A DNA stretch of 64,000 bases, from NCBI RefSeq assembly GCF_012932495.1, contig NZ_JABCNG010000005.1:429247-493246 (forward strand), given 5' to 3'. The position numbers were made by a program, and so were the translations under genes. Positions 9,210 to 18,157 of the stretch are shown here, piece after piece; position 1 is the first letter of the stretch; each line of letters starts with the position of its first letter. The DNA comes from Novosphingobium sp. SG919 (lineage in GTDB: Bacteria; Pseudomonadota; Alphaproteobacteria; Sphingomonadales; Sphingomonadaceae). The notes under the pieces were generated by a model, which saw nothing but the letters and a program-made list of their open reading frames with translations, was not told where the DNA came from and searched no databases.

Positions 9210-9992
9210 CTAAGTGGTTATGACACAGCGTTGCAGTTCCTGCCTGAGGTACAAGACGCTCTGCTCAAGCCACCTTGTCAGCGAGGGGAGATCGGGCGGA
9301 GCGTTCATATGAAGAGCCGATCCACCCGGTTTTGGGGAGAGCCACCAAGGAGCCGCGCTTGCGAAATGCATGCGCTCGATAGAGAATTTTGAAAGCAATT
9401 CAGTCGTGCTTCGCTCAGGCGGCGCGGCGTCGAAATCTTCGACGACCTCCTCCGCGTCGGGAATGAAGTTTGCTTCGGTCGCCGTTTCCCCCAGCGCTTC
9501 GAGCAGATCGAATTGCCAGTGAGGATGGCCCGCGCCCGGACTCTGAAAGGAAAGCTCTCCGCCCGACCAGGTGCTGATCCCTGGCCATTCCAGTCGTAGG
9601 ATTTGCGGCTTGGTCGCCTCGTACCGTTTCCCCAGATAGACCGTCAGACCGGCGTTGCGAAAGCGGTAGGGTTTCGGACCGACCGTGACCTCCCAGACCT
9701 CCTGCCAGCCAAGCCAGGAAGTGAGGCCGCCGGAGATCTCGCACAAAGGTGCGACTAGGGTTGTGCCGCCGCGGTTCCGCGTCACCCGTTCGCATTCCGT
9801 CCCTATCAGCCCCGCCCAGGCCTGGCTGGACTGATAGTCAACTTCGACACGCAAGGCGCGACCATCCATCGGTAAGGCCAGTGTCATCGCAAAGGCTTTG
9901 CTGAGCTCGATCCATCGCTGGTCGAGCATACCCTTCGTTGCCCGGAGCTCCTCCGGCAGCCGGTCAGGCTGCGGCGAGGCCGGGCGCGCCAT
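9210..9992 (-). CDS. Conserved-looking hypothetical protein of the methylase operon
   Basis: 260 residues, no family recognised. It is mostly beta/alpha mixed with many aromatic residues (WAGLIG, TSWLGWQEVWEV, WPGISTW) and an acidic linker near 185-195 (DAEEVVEDFD). No nuclease motif such as PD-ExK, HNH or GIY-YIG is visible. Its start lies inside the 3' end of the methylase gene (29-base overlap), so the two are translationally linked and probably functionally linked. Confidence 0.7.
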   Translation of the reverse strand: MARPASPQPDRLPEELRATKGMLDQRWIELSKAFAMTLALPMDGRALRVEVDYQSSQAWAGLIGTECERVTRNRGGTTLVAPLCEISGGLTSWLGWQEVWEVTVGPKPYRFRNAGLTVYLGKRYEATKPQILRLEWPGISTWSGGELSFQSPGAGHPHWQFDLLEALGETATEANFIPDAEEVVEDFDAAPPERSTTELLSKFSIERMHFASAAPWWLSPKPGGSALHMNAPPDLPSLTRWLEQSVLYLRQELQRCVITT

Positions 9993-12411
9993 ACATTTCT
10001 ACCACGATCTGGCTGACACTCGCGCGCCACGACCGGTCGGTGACGTCGATCGCGCGCCCGAGGTGCGCAAGCTCGCTCACGCGGCGTCCCGCCCGAAGGT
10101 CGACACTGAGGGCGCGCAAGTCGGGCAACGGCATTGGGTTGGCATGACGTGCGCTCAGGTCGAACTGTCCGCCAGCGACATGCGGAGCGTAGAGGCCGAG
10201 CAACCGAGCAAACGGTGCCGAATTGAACAGTGCGGCATAAGCGGCCAGAATGTCGCCTGAGGGCAGCGCGTCGTCATCCGGATCAACGAGGATCGGCTTC
10301 GGCGCCCAGACATGGCCCATGACCGGGACGTAGGCCGCCTCCAGATCGAGCACGAAGCCACCTTCTGCCGAGAAGAATTTGCTGATGATCCTCGGTTCGC
10401 TTCGGTAGGCCCAGGACCGTGAGCGCATCAGACCCCACCAGTCCTTCCGGTTCGATTGGACGATCGACGCGCGGCCCGAAAGGCGGTCGCGCGACGGCGA
10501 GAGATAGGTTTTGAAATAGGTCGGAACCGCACGCGTAACCGCCTCTTCGTCCGCGAACAGCGGCCCGTCGGCGCTATGTGGAAAAAATACATGATAGGGT
10601 TTGACGATTCGCCCATTCTGGATCGAGTCCGTCATCGTCGCCAGGCGGAAGTAACGCCGCTCCCGTGGCGGCAGCGACTGCCACTCGTCCTGTGTCAGCA
10701 GCAGGACGTCATTATAGCCGGTCTGGATACCTTGTGAGACTTCGAACAGGTCCGAGACGGTCGGCAGGCCCAGTTCCGCCATTTCTGCGAGCAGACGCTC
10801 CGTCGTTGGCGTCGGCAATCGCCATGTTCCGCGTCCAACGAGAGAACTCGCCTTGACCGGGAATAGGCTCCACTGCGGTTCTATGATCGGGGCCGACGGG
10901 GCCGCGCCATCGAGCTTTCGGACCTGACGAAGCGCTTCGCCGGTGGCTGCGGGGTCGTTTTCCGTCAACAACGCCATCAGCGGTTTGGACTCGGCGGGCT
11001 GCCCCTTGCGGATTACTGCGCAGGCCACCTGAACGAGGGCGTGGGAGAACAGACCAAAATCACCAATGGACGCGAGCATGCGAATGTCGCCGCGATCCGC
11101 GAGCTTTTCGCGCCAGGTCTCTGCGGCTTTGAGCGACAATAAGCTTGCGGGAAAGAGCGATCCGAGCGCGCCCCCCTCGTTGAGGGCGTCGAGCGCGCGC
11201 GACACAAAGGCCATGCTATAGTCGCCGCGCGCGGCGCTACCGTCGGTCGCGTCACGCAGTTGCTGGCGCTGCTCGGGTGTCTGCGCGCCGAATCCGATGA
11301 ATGGTGGATTCATTACGATGACGTCTGCACGCGGGAAACCCGCTTCACCGAGCGCGTCGCGCTGAACGATCTCGAGTTTGACGCCGCCCACCGGCGTCCA
11401 GTCGCGCAGCGATAGACTGATAACGAAGCGTGCCATGGCGATCGCCGCTGGGGAGATATCCAAGCCGATAATCGTCAGCTTGCCGGCGAAGCGCGCGCGC
11501 CTAAGCGCCCGCAGTGCCTCATGAAGAAACGCGCCGGATCCGCAGGCTGGATCGCACAGAACCAGCTCTGGGCGGGTCGGGAGATCGGGAACATGGGCAA
11601 GAACCTGTTCGACGATGCTACGCGCTAGCGCGGGCGGCGTGAAATGGGTCCCGCCGCGGTGCGTAACACGCGTTTCCGGGGCATCGACCAGTCCGAAAAG
11701 ATCGAAATCCGGCGACACCCGGAGCAACTCGAAGTGCGCCTCCTGGAACAGCTGACCACCAGCGTGGCGGATCGCGAGCGCCGGATGGAGGCGGAGCCTA
11801 GAGAGCGCCCCGGGGGCCGCTGCTGCCTCGCTACTCGCGGCATCAAGCGCGTTTGCCGGAATGCGCGCACGCAGCTCGGCGACGTCTTCGGCCAAGCCGA
11901 GCACGGACAGGTCCTGTTCGATCGCATTCGGAGCGATGAGCCCGGCCAGGGTCGCCAGATACACGTCGATCGCCCGCCCATCTGGCACCTTCGCATGATG
12001 GGCGAGCGAACGCACACGGCGGAAAAAATTCAGGAGATGCTCGACAATGCCGCGGTTCGAACGCAGGCGGTCTTCGTTCAGATAGGTGTAGAACCGATCG
12101 AGGCTACGTTCGACGCCGCCCCGCTCGTAGACGCGCGCGTCGCCGGGCATATCCCACCGCACGACGGCCACCTTGCTGTCCGTCACCGTCACGTGATGGG
12201 GAATATCGCTCGACCATGCCCAGCCGGCGGTCTCACCGGTGCGCCAGAGATCATCACACGAAGTCGAAAGTGCGAAGGTCCCAAATCCCCCGTCGAGCAA
12301 AACGTGGTGATCGCCCGGGACCGCGGTGGTGTCCTGTGCCTCAAAGAGCGGCGCGAGCGCCAGACCGAAGCGTCGACTCCAGTCATGGGCGATAGGCTGC
12401 AACTCAGTCAT
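9964..12411 (-). CDS. N6-adenine DNA methyltransferase (gamma-class, Eco57I-like)
   Basis: 815 residues. SAM-binding motif I is DPACGSGA at 287-294, preceded by HFTPP (256-260) typical of HsdM/Eco57I-type enzymes; the catalytic motif IV is NPPF at 368-371. The C-terminal 350 residues probably hold the target-recognition region. The N-terminal 240 residues are of unknown role. The start overlaps the upstream MerR-like gene by 4 bases (ATGA). No HsdR, HsdS, helicase or nuclease partner is encoded next to it, so it is either a solitary methylase or the core of an uncharacterised three-gene system. Confidence 0.88.
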   Translation of the reverse strand: MTELQPIAHDWSRRFGLALAPLFEAQDTTAVPGDHHVLLDGGFGTFALSTSCDDLWRTGETAGWAWSSDIPHHVTVTDSKVAVVRWDMPGDARVYERGGVERSLDRFYTYLNEDRLRSNRGIVEHLLNFFRRVRSLAHHAKVPDGRAIDVYLATLAGLIAPNAIEQDLSVLGLAEDVAELRARIPANALDAASSEAAAAPGALSRLRLHPALAIRHAGGQLFQEAHFELLRVSPDFDLFGLVDAPETRVTHRGGTHFTPPALARSIVEQVLAHVPDLPTRPELVLCDPACGSGAFLHEALRALRRARFAGKLTIIGLDISPAAIAMARFVISLSLRDWTPVGGVKLEIVQRDALGEAGFPRADVIVMNPPFIGFGAQTPEQRQQLRDATDGSAARGDYSMAFVSRALDALNEGGALGSLFPASLLSLKAAETWREKLADRGDIRMLASIGDFGLFSHALVQVACAVIRKGQPAESKPLMALLTENDPAATGEALRQVRKLDGAAPSAPIIEPQWSLFPVKASSLVGRGTWRLPTPTTERLLAEMAELGLPTVSDLFEVSQGIQTGYNDVLLLTQDEWQSLPPRERRYFRLATMTDSIQNGRIVKPYHVFFPHSADGPLFADEEAVTRAVPTYFKTYLSPSRDRLSGRASIVQSNRKDWWGLMRSRSWAYRSEPRIISKFFSAEGGFVLDLEAAYVPVMGHVWAPKPILVDPDDDALPSGDILAAYAALFNSAPFARLLGLYAPHVAGGQFDLSARHANPMPLPDLRALSVDLRAGRRVSELAHLGRAIDVTDRSWRASVSQIVVEMYGAPGLAAA

Positions 12412-12854
12412 CGCACCGCCATCGCCGGGAAAAGCTGCAGCTGACTCTCGACCCGCAAATCGTTAGGAGTCGCGAGGATTTCCAGATGCGCGTCAAGCTC
12501 GACGACCAGGCAGGAGAAATTCCGGATAGGGTCGCTCGATACGCGCAGCGAGGCCTCCCGCGCGTTCGCAAAAATCGCGGTATGCCCCCAGAGCGACGGA
12601 AAGGCGCGTTTGCGCAACAGTGCCTGGAGTTGCGCGATCGCCTCGCGCCAACCACTGACCTCGACCGCATAGCGAAGATGCACCTCGTTCAGCACCCGTA
12701 GCGCCAGGATCGTCTGCCAGGAGAATAAGGCCAGATGCCCGCGCCCGGCGGGAGGAACGTCGGCTTCGACGAGCGCCCGACGCCCACACCACTCGCGTAG
12801 TTGATGGGCTGTCAGGCCTGAAAGGCGAACAGCTTCTGAGGCCTGAACTAACAT
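12408..12854 (-). CDS. MerR-like helix-turn-helix regulator heading the methylase operon
   Basis: 148 residues. Residues 8-60 match the MerR-type winged helix (LTAHQLREWC, then the wing GRGHLALFSWQTILALRVLNEV). The rest lacks metal-binding cysteines and looks like an uncharacterised effector domain. First gene of a leftward operon with the methylase (4-base overlap) and the 260-residue protein. Likely an autoregulator that limits methylase expression, inferred from its position and the dyad immediately upstream of its start. Confidence 0.75.
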   Translation of the reverse strand: MLVQASEAVRLSGLTAHQLREWCGRRALVEADVPPAGRGHLALFSWQTILALRVLNEVHLRYAVEVSGWREAIAQLQALLRKRAFPSLWGHTAIFANAREASLRVSSDPIRNFSCLVVELDAHLEILATPNDLRVESQLQLFPAMAVR

Positions 12855-12858
12855 ATCC

Positions 12859-12879
12859 GGATGGGTAGCATGCCCATCC
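12859..12879 (-). promoter_or_regulatory. Inverted repeat abutting the MerR-like gene start
   Basis: GGATGGG-7-CCCATCC, perfect 7-base arms centred on TAGCATG, lies four bases upstream of the ATG at 12854. It is placed to act as an operator for the MerR-like protein or to mask translation initiation. Confidence 0.5.
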
Positions 12880-13307
12880 CGACGACACCATCACGTAAAT
12901 TGGAATTTGCTCCTAAGGTCCATCAGTCGAGCCAGCGGGCCTTTTCCGAATGGCTGCCGAGAAGGCCGGTGCGTCCTTGCGTTGCCATCTGCGAAATCGT
13001 TCAATAGCTCGAAAGCGTCGCTTCCGCGAAAATCGATCCATTTTACCATGATTCTGTACACCCTTCGGACAAATGCTGAATGACAATTCCGAATAAAGGC
13101 CGCCCCTCAAACTTCCGCCCGGAGACAGCGGCAAAGCCCACACCCCCGGTATTGTGATGTTCGGCAATTCCGGCGCCAAGTCTTAACTTCACACGCCCGA
13201 TCTCGTCGTCATGCGTCCTTCGCAGGCACCTCTATCGGCGACGAGGAATCCGAAGAATCCTCGATCGAACGCAAACTTTGCTGTAGATATGTATCGAGGG
13301 GGACACC
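12880..13307. other. Divergent intergenic region, no gene recognised
   Basis: About 430 bases between the leftward methylase operon and the rightward FlbD-like operon. It should hold both promoters. A purine-rich ribosome site (AGGGGGA) sits just before the ATG at 13308. No convincing small gene was found. Confidence 0.5.
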
Positions 13308-13661
13308 ATGATCGAACTAACAGGTCTGAACGGCGCCAAGATACTCGTCGCGGCAAAGAGCATCTTCCGCATTCGTCCTACCACACCCTCTGAAGGCGAT
13401 GACGCGACCAAGGTCGAGTATGGTGGAGGCTACATCTTCACGCTCGAACCCATCAATCATCTGCTCGCGCGACTGACCGGGGAGATCAAGCTGATCGCGC
13501 TTACCACGCGGTCGGGCACCGTCGTCCACCTGAACGCCGCCACAATCACGCGGGTCCGCGAGGCCTTGCCGATCAACGGTCCCGGCACGGAGATAGTCGT
13601 CGCGGGTCAATACCAGCACGTCACCGAGACAGTCGACCAGGTCATGGCCTTGCTGGCGTGA
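13308..13661 (+). CDS. Tandem FlbD-like small protein
   Basis: 117 residues made of two related halves. Residues 1-56 (IELTGLNGAKILVAAKSIFRI, then GGGYIFTLEPINHLLARL) follow the FlbD pattern: I-x-L-T-x-L-N-G, a beta hairpin, and V/I-E-x-x-x-x-L. Residues 60-117 (IALTTRSGTVVHLNAATI, then VAGQYQHVTETVDQVMALL) repeat it. FlbD is normally a single roughly 60-residue unit near flagellar genes; none are here. Good ribosome site upstream. The stop overlaps the next start by 4 bases (GTGA). Confidence 0.75.
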   Translation: MIELTGLNGAKILVAAKSIFRIRPTTPSEGDDATKVEYGGGYIFTLEPINHLLARLTGEIKLIALTTRSGTVVHLNAATITRVREALPINGPGTEIVVAGQYQHVTETVDQVMALLA

Positions 13662-14473
13662 CCGAACAGGCGGCCGCAGAGCCGGAAAAGGAAGCTCCGG
13701 CCGATCTCAGCCGCCAGCCGGCGGAGGTGACGCAAACGCGCCTTGCCGGACCCAAATCGGTCAACGAGGTCGCGGACCTCATCAATAAGATCGTTTTTGG
13801 CTTCTGCACCATCGCGATCGCGTTCGCGGTTTTCCTCCTCAACAACTCGATCGACGAGGGTAATCGGCGGAAGGAGCTCTACACCTTCCTTGCCGATACC
13901 CCGCCGGAAGTGGTGACCTCGGCGCAGATCCAGAAGGTCGGGTTTCTGAAGAAGGTTTGTTACAGCTACCTTCTGCGCGTTCATGACGACGGTGCCGAGG
14001 AGCTTTGCAAAGCGCTCCCGCCGGTCGGCGGCGCCACCGTCCAGGCGGTCAGCAGAGACACCGCAGCCGTGGCAGAACGGCTCGCGCGCGATCGCGACGC
14101 CGGTCGCTATCTGGCGAGCCCCCAGGCGACGAACCAGAGCAGCCTCGTTGCCGCCGCCGAAACGGTGGTCACTGCGGGCAAGGACCAGTGGTTCGCCGTG
14201 GTCGGCACCGTTCCTATCGATCAGAAGGCAGCGGCCGACGCGCTTGCGAGCCAGGTCGCACGGCTGATCCCGGGCGACCTGCTGAACGGCCGGGCTATCC
14301 GCATCTACCGCACGAAGATCAGCAACAGCTTCGCTATCACTGTGGGAGACGCGATGGGAAAGGACGATGCGACAAAGCTGGCCTCAAGCCTGCGGAAGAT
14401 CCCGACCTTCAACGATGCGTTCGCACAGCCGGACCGCGACTGGACGCGGGTATCGCCGCCCCCGGAAAGCTAG
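13658..14473 (+). CDS. Single-pass membrane protein with SPOR-like C-terminal domain
   Basis: 271 residues, GTG start at 13658 coupled to the upstream stop. A soluble N-terminal stretch (1-45), one membrane helix at about 45-66, then a periplasmic region. Residues 170-255 (WFAVVGTVPIDQKAAADALASQV to the end) have the alternating beta-alpha layout of SPOR domains, which bind peptidoglycan or other partners; this fold call is tentative. Middle gene of a three-gene operon with the FlbD-like protein and a metallopeptidase. Confidence 0.65.
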   Translation: MTEQAAAEPEKEAPADLSRQPAEVTQTRLAGPKSVNEVADLINKIVFGFCTIAIAFAVFLLNNSIDEGNRRKELYTFLADTPPEVVTSAQIQKVGFLKKVCYSYLLRVHDDGAEELCKALPPVGGATVQAVSRDTAAVAERLARDRDAGRYLASPQATNQSSLVAAAETVVTAGKDQWFAVVGTVPIDQKAAADALASQVARLIPGDLLNGRAIRIYRTKISNSFAITVGDAMGKDDATKLASSLRKIPTFNDAFAQPDRDWTRVSPPPES

Positions 14474-14484
14474 GGCACGCAACC

Positions 14485-15603
14485 ATGCCTGCGAAGCGGA
14501 CCGGAAACTGGACGCGATGGAGCCGCGACCGTGCGATCGTCGCTAACGGCGGGCTTGCCGACCCTGCCCAGGCCGGCCGCTTCGAGGAGCGGGCCTGGGA
14601 GATCGTTGCAGAGCTCTACACCGAGACGCGCGACCGGCACCGGCAAAGCGATTTCGCGGACCGGTTCGACCGACTGTCGTTGCTCTACATTAACAACACC
14701 GCCGCGAACGCAATCGCGATCGAGCGCAACGGACACCGCGCGGTCGGCGTCTATATCGGCTTGCTGCGCCGCTTGTGGGCGGCCTTTCAGCTCGGATTAT
14801 CACGCGCGGACTTTCTGGAAGATGCATTCGACAGCCCGCCGATCGTGCTTGGTGATGGAGATCCGGCATCGATGCTCGAGCCGGAATTTCTAAGCCGGCT
14901 GCCGTCGGCCGACTGGCCCGAGGATCGCCGCTCCGCGCTGTGGGACCTATTCCGCCGCGCGATCATGTTCTTCCTCTGCCATGAACTCGGGCACCATGCG
15001 CGTGGCCATATCGATCTCGTCCAGGACCGCCTCGGCCTCGATTCGATCGACGAGCTGCGCGCTGCCGAGGCTGACGGTCCAGATCGGCGCCTGCTGCGGA
15101 TGCTTGAGTTCGACGCCGACACCGACGCGATCGACATGATCCTCATCGCCGAGACGCAGGAGGCAAAGCGCGAGGGCTGGTCGCTCGACAAGACTGAAGC
15201 GCAGGGCTTCCAGTGGCTGGTTGCGATCGCGACCCTGTTTCTTGCGCTCGACATCGAGCACAGGCCGGTGCTCGACCAGTATCAAGGCTCCCATCCAGCC
15301 CCAGTACACCGCGCGATCCACGCCATCTCGACCTTTGCGCGCTCCTATGCGGCGGAGTTCGGCTGGGACGACGAGCATAAGCAGTTTTACGAGGAGGAGG
15401 CCTGGGGCGCAGCCTCGGTGATCGCCGAAGCACTGGGCTTCCCCGAAGGTCGCTGGCACGGCGAGCACACGCTGCTGATGGATCTCGATCGCTTCGCCGT
15501 CGAGGAGACCGCTTTCCTCGAGTTCACGGAATGGCTGACGCGCTCAAATGAGGACAAGCCGGCGGCTGAGCCGGCGTGGATGCAGGCGCCGCTACCGGGC
15601 TGA
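14485..15603 (+). CDS. Zinc metallopeptidase (HExxH, gluzincin type)
   Basis: 372 residues from ATG at 14485, which lies 11 bases after the previous stop; the frame is open upstream but overlaps that gene. The zinc site is CHELGHH at 165-171 with the third ligand likely E208 in EFDADTD (208-214), the arrangement seen in M48-like and related gluzincins. No signal peptide or clear membrane helix is seen apart from a hydrophobic segment at 155-165 that belongs to the active-site helix, so it is probably cytosolic. It converges, with a 6-base gap, on the caspase operon. Confidence 0.8.
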   Translation: MPAKRTGNWTRWSRDRAIVANGGLADPAQAGRFEERAWEIVAELYTETRDRHRQSDFADRFDRLSLLYINNTAANAIAIERNGHRAVGVYIGLLRRLWAAFQLGLSRADFLEDAFDSPPIVLGDGDPASMLEPEFLSRLPSADWPEDRRSALWDLFRRAIMFFLCHELGHHARGHIDLVQDRLGLDSIDELRAAEADGPDRRLLRMLEFDADTDAIDMILIAETQEAKREGWSLDKTEAQGFQWLVAIATLFLALDIEHRPVLDQYQGSHPAPVHRAIHAISTFARSYAAEFGWDDEHKQFYEEEAWGAASVIAEALGFPEGRWHGEHTLLMDLDRFAVEETAFLEFTEWLTRSNEDKPAAEPAWMQAPLPG

Positions 15604-15609
15604 CCCCGC

Positions 15610-16974
15610 TCAGCCGATCCCGATGAACCGGCCTTGCCGCAGCGCGACGCGAACGCCTGTCGGCCGGCTCGTGCCGCGACTTACGTCATGGCCAGGCCGA
15701 GTCGGCGAGGTTCCCCAGAAGGCTTCAAGGCCGCCGGCATCTGCAGCAAAATCGAGATAGTCGCCGGTTCGGGCCCGGCGCGGTGTAAGCACCTCTTCCT
15801 CGCGAGCCCGCGGAAATGGGCCATAGCGCAGTGAGAGCTTGCTCAGTTGAAAGCGCGTGCGGCTGAAATAGGTACACCTGCAGGCCGCCGCCTTCCGGAG
15901 CTGCTCGGCGATCGTCATATCCCATCGGAGGTCGCCGTCGCCCTGAACCGATCGCGCCCAAGCAAGCAGCACCCAGCTGTCAGCCACGTCGGGTAGAAGC
16001 TGATTGAGGTTACGCAGCCATCGCAGCGGCAGGCGGCCCGGGGCGAAGCGTGCAAGGAACACTGCGCCGAGCACCGCAGCGGCGGAGTCGTCGAACTTGT
16101 CGGCGAGTTGGAGCAGCGCCATCTCCGGATTCATGCCGCGGCCTTCTTCGAGGAGCGCGCTCGCCTTGGGCAGGAGCGCGGCATTCAGTCCGACGAGGAG
16201 GTCTGCATGCCCGGGCTTGCGGGGCACTGCCATCGCTATGGGCACGCGCACCGCCGAGGGATTGGCTTCGCGGTCGGCATTGGCGTCCATCGCGACCCCC
16301 GCCGCGAGGAAGGTCACATCGAGCCCACCGGCCAACGGCGGCGCAATCACGATCGGGCCAAAACCATCGTCGCTCATCAGACCGATGGCCTGCGGTCGAT
16401 TGTCGAAAATGCCGACCTGGAGATAGTCCTCGGATGGCAGGGCGTGTGGGGGGTCACATGGGCGCCATTGGCCATCGAACCGCCAGCAGCGAAGCGTAAG
16501 GTCTGACGAGCGCGAACTGCTCTCGGCGCTCTTCAGCCCCTCGGTCAACGACAGTTGGAAATTCTCAACCCCAAGTTCCTTGCCGAGGAGCACGCTCATC
16601 GAGCGCGACGCTGTGTTGGCAGCGCGCGGCGATGCAATCGACGTGAGCCGGAAATCGCCGCCATCGGCGCTCGAAGGCGCATAGGTGAGGCCCAGTCGCG
16701 CGGCTTCGGTCATGAATTCCCGAGGTGAACGTCCCGCCATCACGATGAGCGCGTCGCCGCCATCGGCCCCGACCTTTGCCGACGAGATCAACTGTTCCCC
16801 TGACGGGCGGGTGGCGACGACCGTATAGTCGCCGGGCGACACCGCATCGAGCACAGCCGCCTGCCGCAGAGATGTCAGGCTGATCGGCGCGCCGACGCGC
16901 TCACCGCGCGGCCCGATGACTTCCACGCTCAAGGGGCCGAGCGCCGCTTCGGTCGATATCCTCAGATTGGCCAT
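15610..16974 (-). CDS. Third protein of the hydrolase-caspase operon, function unknown
   Basis: 454 residues, not recognised. The N-terminal 80 residues look like a beta-sandwich of the PEGA/CnaB kind (VEVIGPRGERVG, then DAVSPGDYTVVATRPSGE). The middle is mixed alpha/beta. The part from about 270 on is helical with Leu-rich segments (FLARFAPGRLPLRWLRNLNQL). It starts 7 bases after the caspase stop, so it is co-transcribed; it may be a caspase target or a carrier, which is inference. No pore-forming or nuclease motif was seen, and it does not resemble gasdermin. Confidence 0.7.
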   Translation of the reverse strand: MANLRISTEAALGPLSVEVIGPRGERVGAPISLTSLRQAAVLDAVSPGDYTVVATRPSGEQLISSAKVGADGGDALIVMAGRSPREFMTEAARLGLTYAPSSADGGDFRLTSIASPRAANTASRSMSVLLGKELGVENFQLSLTEGLKSAESSSRSSDLTLRCWRFDGQWRPCDPPHALPSEDYLQVGIFDNRPQAIGLMSDDGFGPIVIAPPLAGGLDVTFLAAGVAMDANADREANPSAVRVPIAMAVPRKPGHADLLVGLNAALLPKASALLEEGRGMNPEMALLQLADKFDDSAAAVLGAVFLARFAPGRLPLRWLRNLNQLLPDVADSWVLLAWARSVQGDGDLRWDMTIAEQLRKAAACRCTYFSRTRFQLSKLSLRYGPFPRAREEEVLTPRRARTGDYLDFAADAGGLEAFWGTSPTRPGHDVSRGTSRPTGVRVALRQGRFIGIG

Positions 16975-16981
16975 GGCGACC

Positions 16982-18157
16982 TCACAATTTCACCTCGGCG
17001 AGCGGGGGCAGCGCACGCCGCTTCCTGTTCTGAGCTGGAAAGCCGAGTTCGGCCGGCCAGGCGGCATTGACCTCATATTCGTCATAGGCCTCGACCAACC
17101 GCCGGAACCGCTCTTCCGCGGCCGGACCTGGTTGCTGGCCGTCGATGCGGATGCCGCCGCGCATGATATCAAGCACGCATTGCCGCAGCCTGATCGGAGG
17201 CTCGCTGGTGACCAGCAACGTGCAGGTGGGTGGGTTGTCGCGCACCATCAACACAGGCGGCTCCTCGGCATCGCTCGTCGTCAGCCGCGCGAACGTATAA
17301 TATGCGCGATCCTCGAGCGCCGCGACACGGAAGCGGTAGGTCGACATGGCAGCCTCGAGCCCCTGGACGCTGACCTGCCAGCGACCGTCATCGCCCTGTC
17401 CCGAAAAGCCGGCGTCGGCGCAGGCATCGATGAACACGTCCATGAAGCGCGACCGCCCGCCGGTTCGGCCAAATGCACGCGCTCCGACAGAGGATGACGC
17501 GATCACCGCCTGGGCCAGCGGTCCATGCGCATTCATCATCGTGAGACGGAGACCGTCGACCGCTTCGACAAGCGCGTTGGCGGCCGGACGCGCATTGCGC
17601 AGCGCCGGCGGCGCTTGGTTGGCGCAGCAATCGAAGATCAGCCATTGCTGGCGCGGCGCCTTGTCGCCCATGCCCTCGATGAACAGATCGATCGAGATCG
17701 CATTGGGCCAGACGCTCTCAGGGTCGGCCCCAAAGTCGCTGGCGAGGAAGGTCCGGGTGACCGAGGGCAACCAGATGCCGTGTCCACAGCAGTAAAAAAT
17801 GAGAATGTCGTCCCTGGTCGCATTCTCGAGCCACCGGGAGCGGGCAGCGATGATGTTGGCGAGCGTCGGTGCCTCGAGCTTGACGGCATCGACGCCAGGG
17901 CATGCGAAGGTGATGCCGTCGGGGTTGGCGGCGTCGTTGATCAGCACGTCGACCGACGCCACCGGCTTCTCGAACAAGGCATGCCAATCGGTGAGCGCAT
18001 TTGTCGCGAAATCGATCGCGCTCTGGGCTGCGCTGCCGATATCAGCGAGCTTCGGGACCTTGGCCTTTGCCTGTTGAGCGTTAGGGTAATGCCCGGCGCC
18101 GAGCACGAGCAACCGCACGCCGCCGCCGGCCTGAGGCTCGTCGAGGACCCGCGTCAC
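16982..18157 (-). CDS. Caspase-family (C14) peptidase
   Basis: 391 residues with GTG start at 18157, which overlaps the upstream stop as GTGA; the frame continues further upstream but only inside the neighbouring gene. Caspase fold: first strand LLVLGAGHY (16-24), catalytic His in FYCCGHG (H126), catalytic Cys in WLIFDCCAN (C177 or C178). Spacing of about 50 residues between the His and Cys is normal for the clan. The C-terminal 200 residues form an unrecognised domain. Prokaryotic caspases in small operons often act as effectors of abortive-infection defence. Confidence 0.85.
   Translation of the reverse strand: MTRVLDEPQAGGGVRLLVLGAGHYPNAQQAKAKVPKLADIGSAAQSAIDFATNALTDWHALFEKPVASVDVLINDAANPDGITFACPGVDAVKLEAPTLANIIAARSRWLENATRDDILIFYCCGHGIWLPSVTRTFLASDFGADPESVWPNAISIDLFIEGMGDKAPRQQWLIFDCCANQAPPALRNARPAANALVEAVDGLRLTMMNAHGPLAQAVIASSSVGARAFGRTGGRSRFMDVFIDACADAGFSGQGDDGRWQVSVQGLEAAMSTYRFRVAALEDRAYYTFARLTTSDAEEPPVLMVRDNPPTCTLLVTSEPPIRLRQCVLDIMRGGIRIDGQQPGPAAEERFRRLVEAYDEYEVNAAWPAELGFPAQNRKRRALPPLAEVKL

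Noticed and set aside
9210..12411. Classical type I or BREX restriction system
   Set aside because: No HsdR/HsdS, PglZ, BrxC or helicase genes are next to the methylase.
15610..16974. Bacterial gasdermin as caspase substrate
   Set aside because: Length, N-terminal fold and lack of the gasdermin pattern do not fit.
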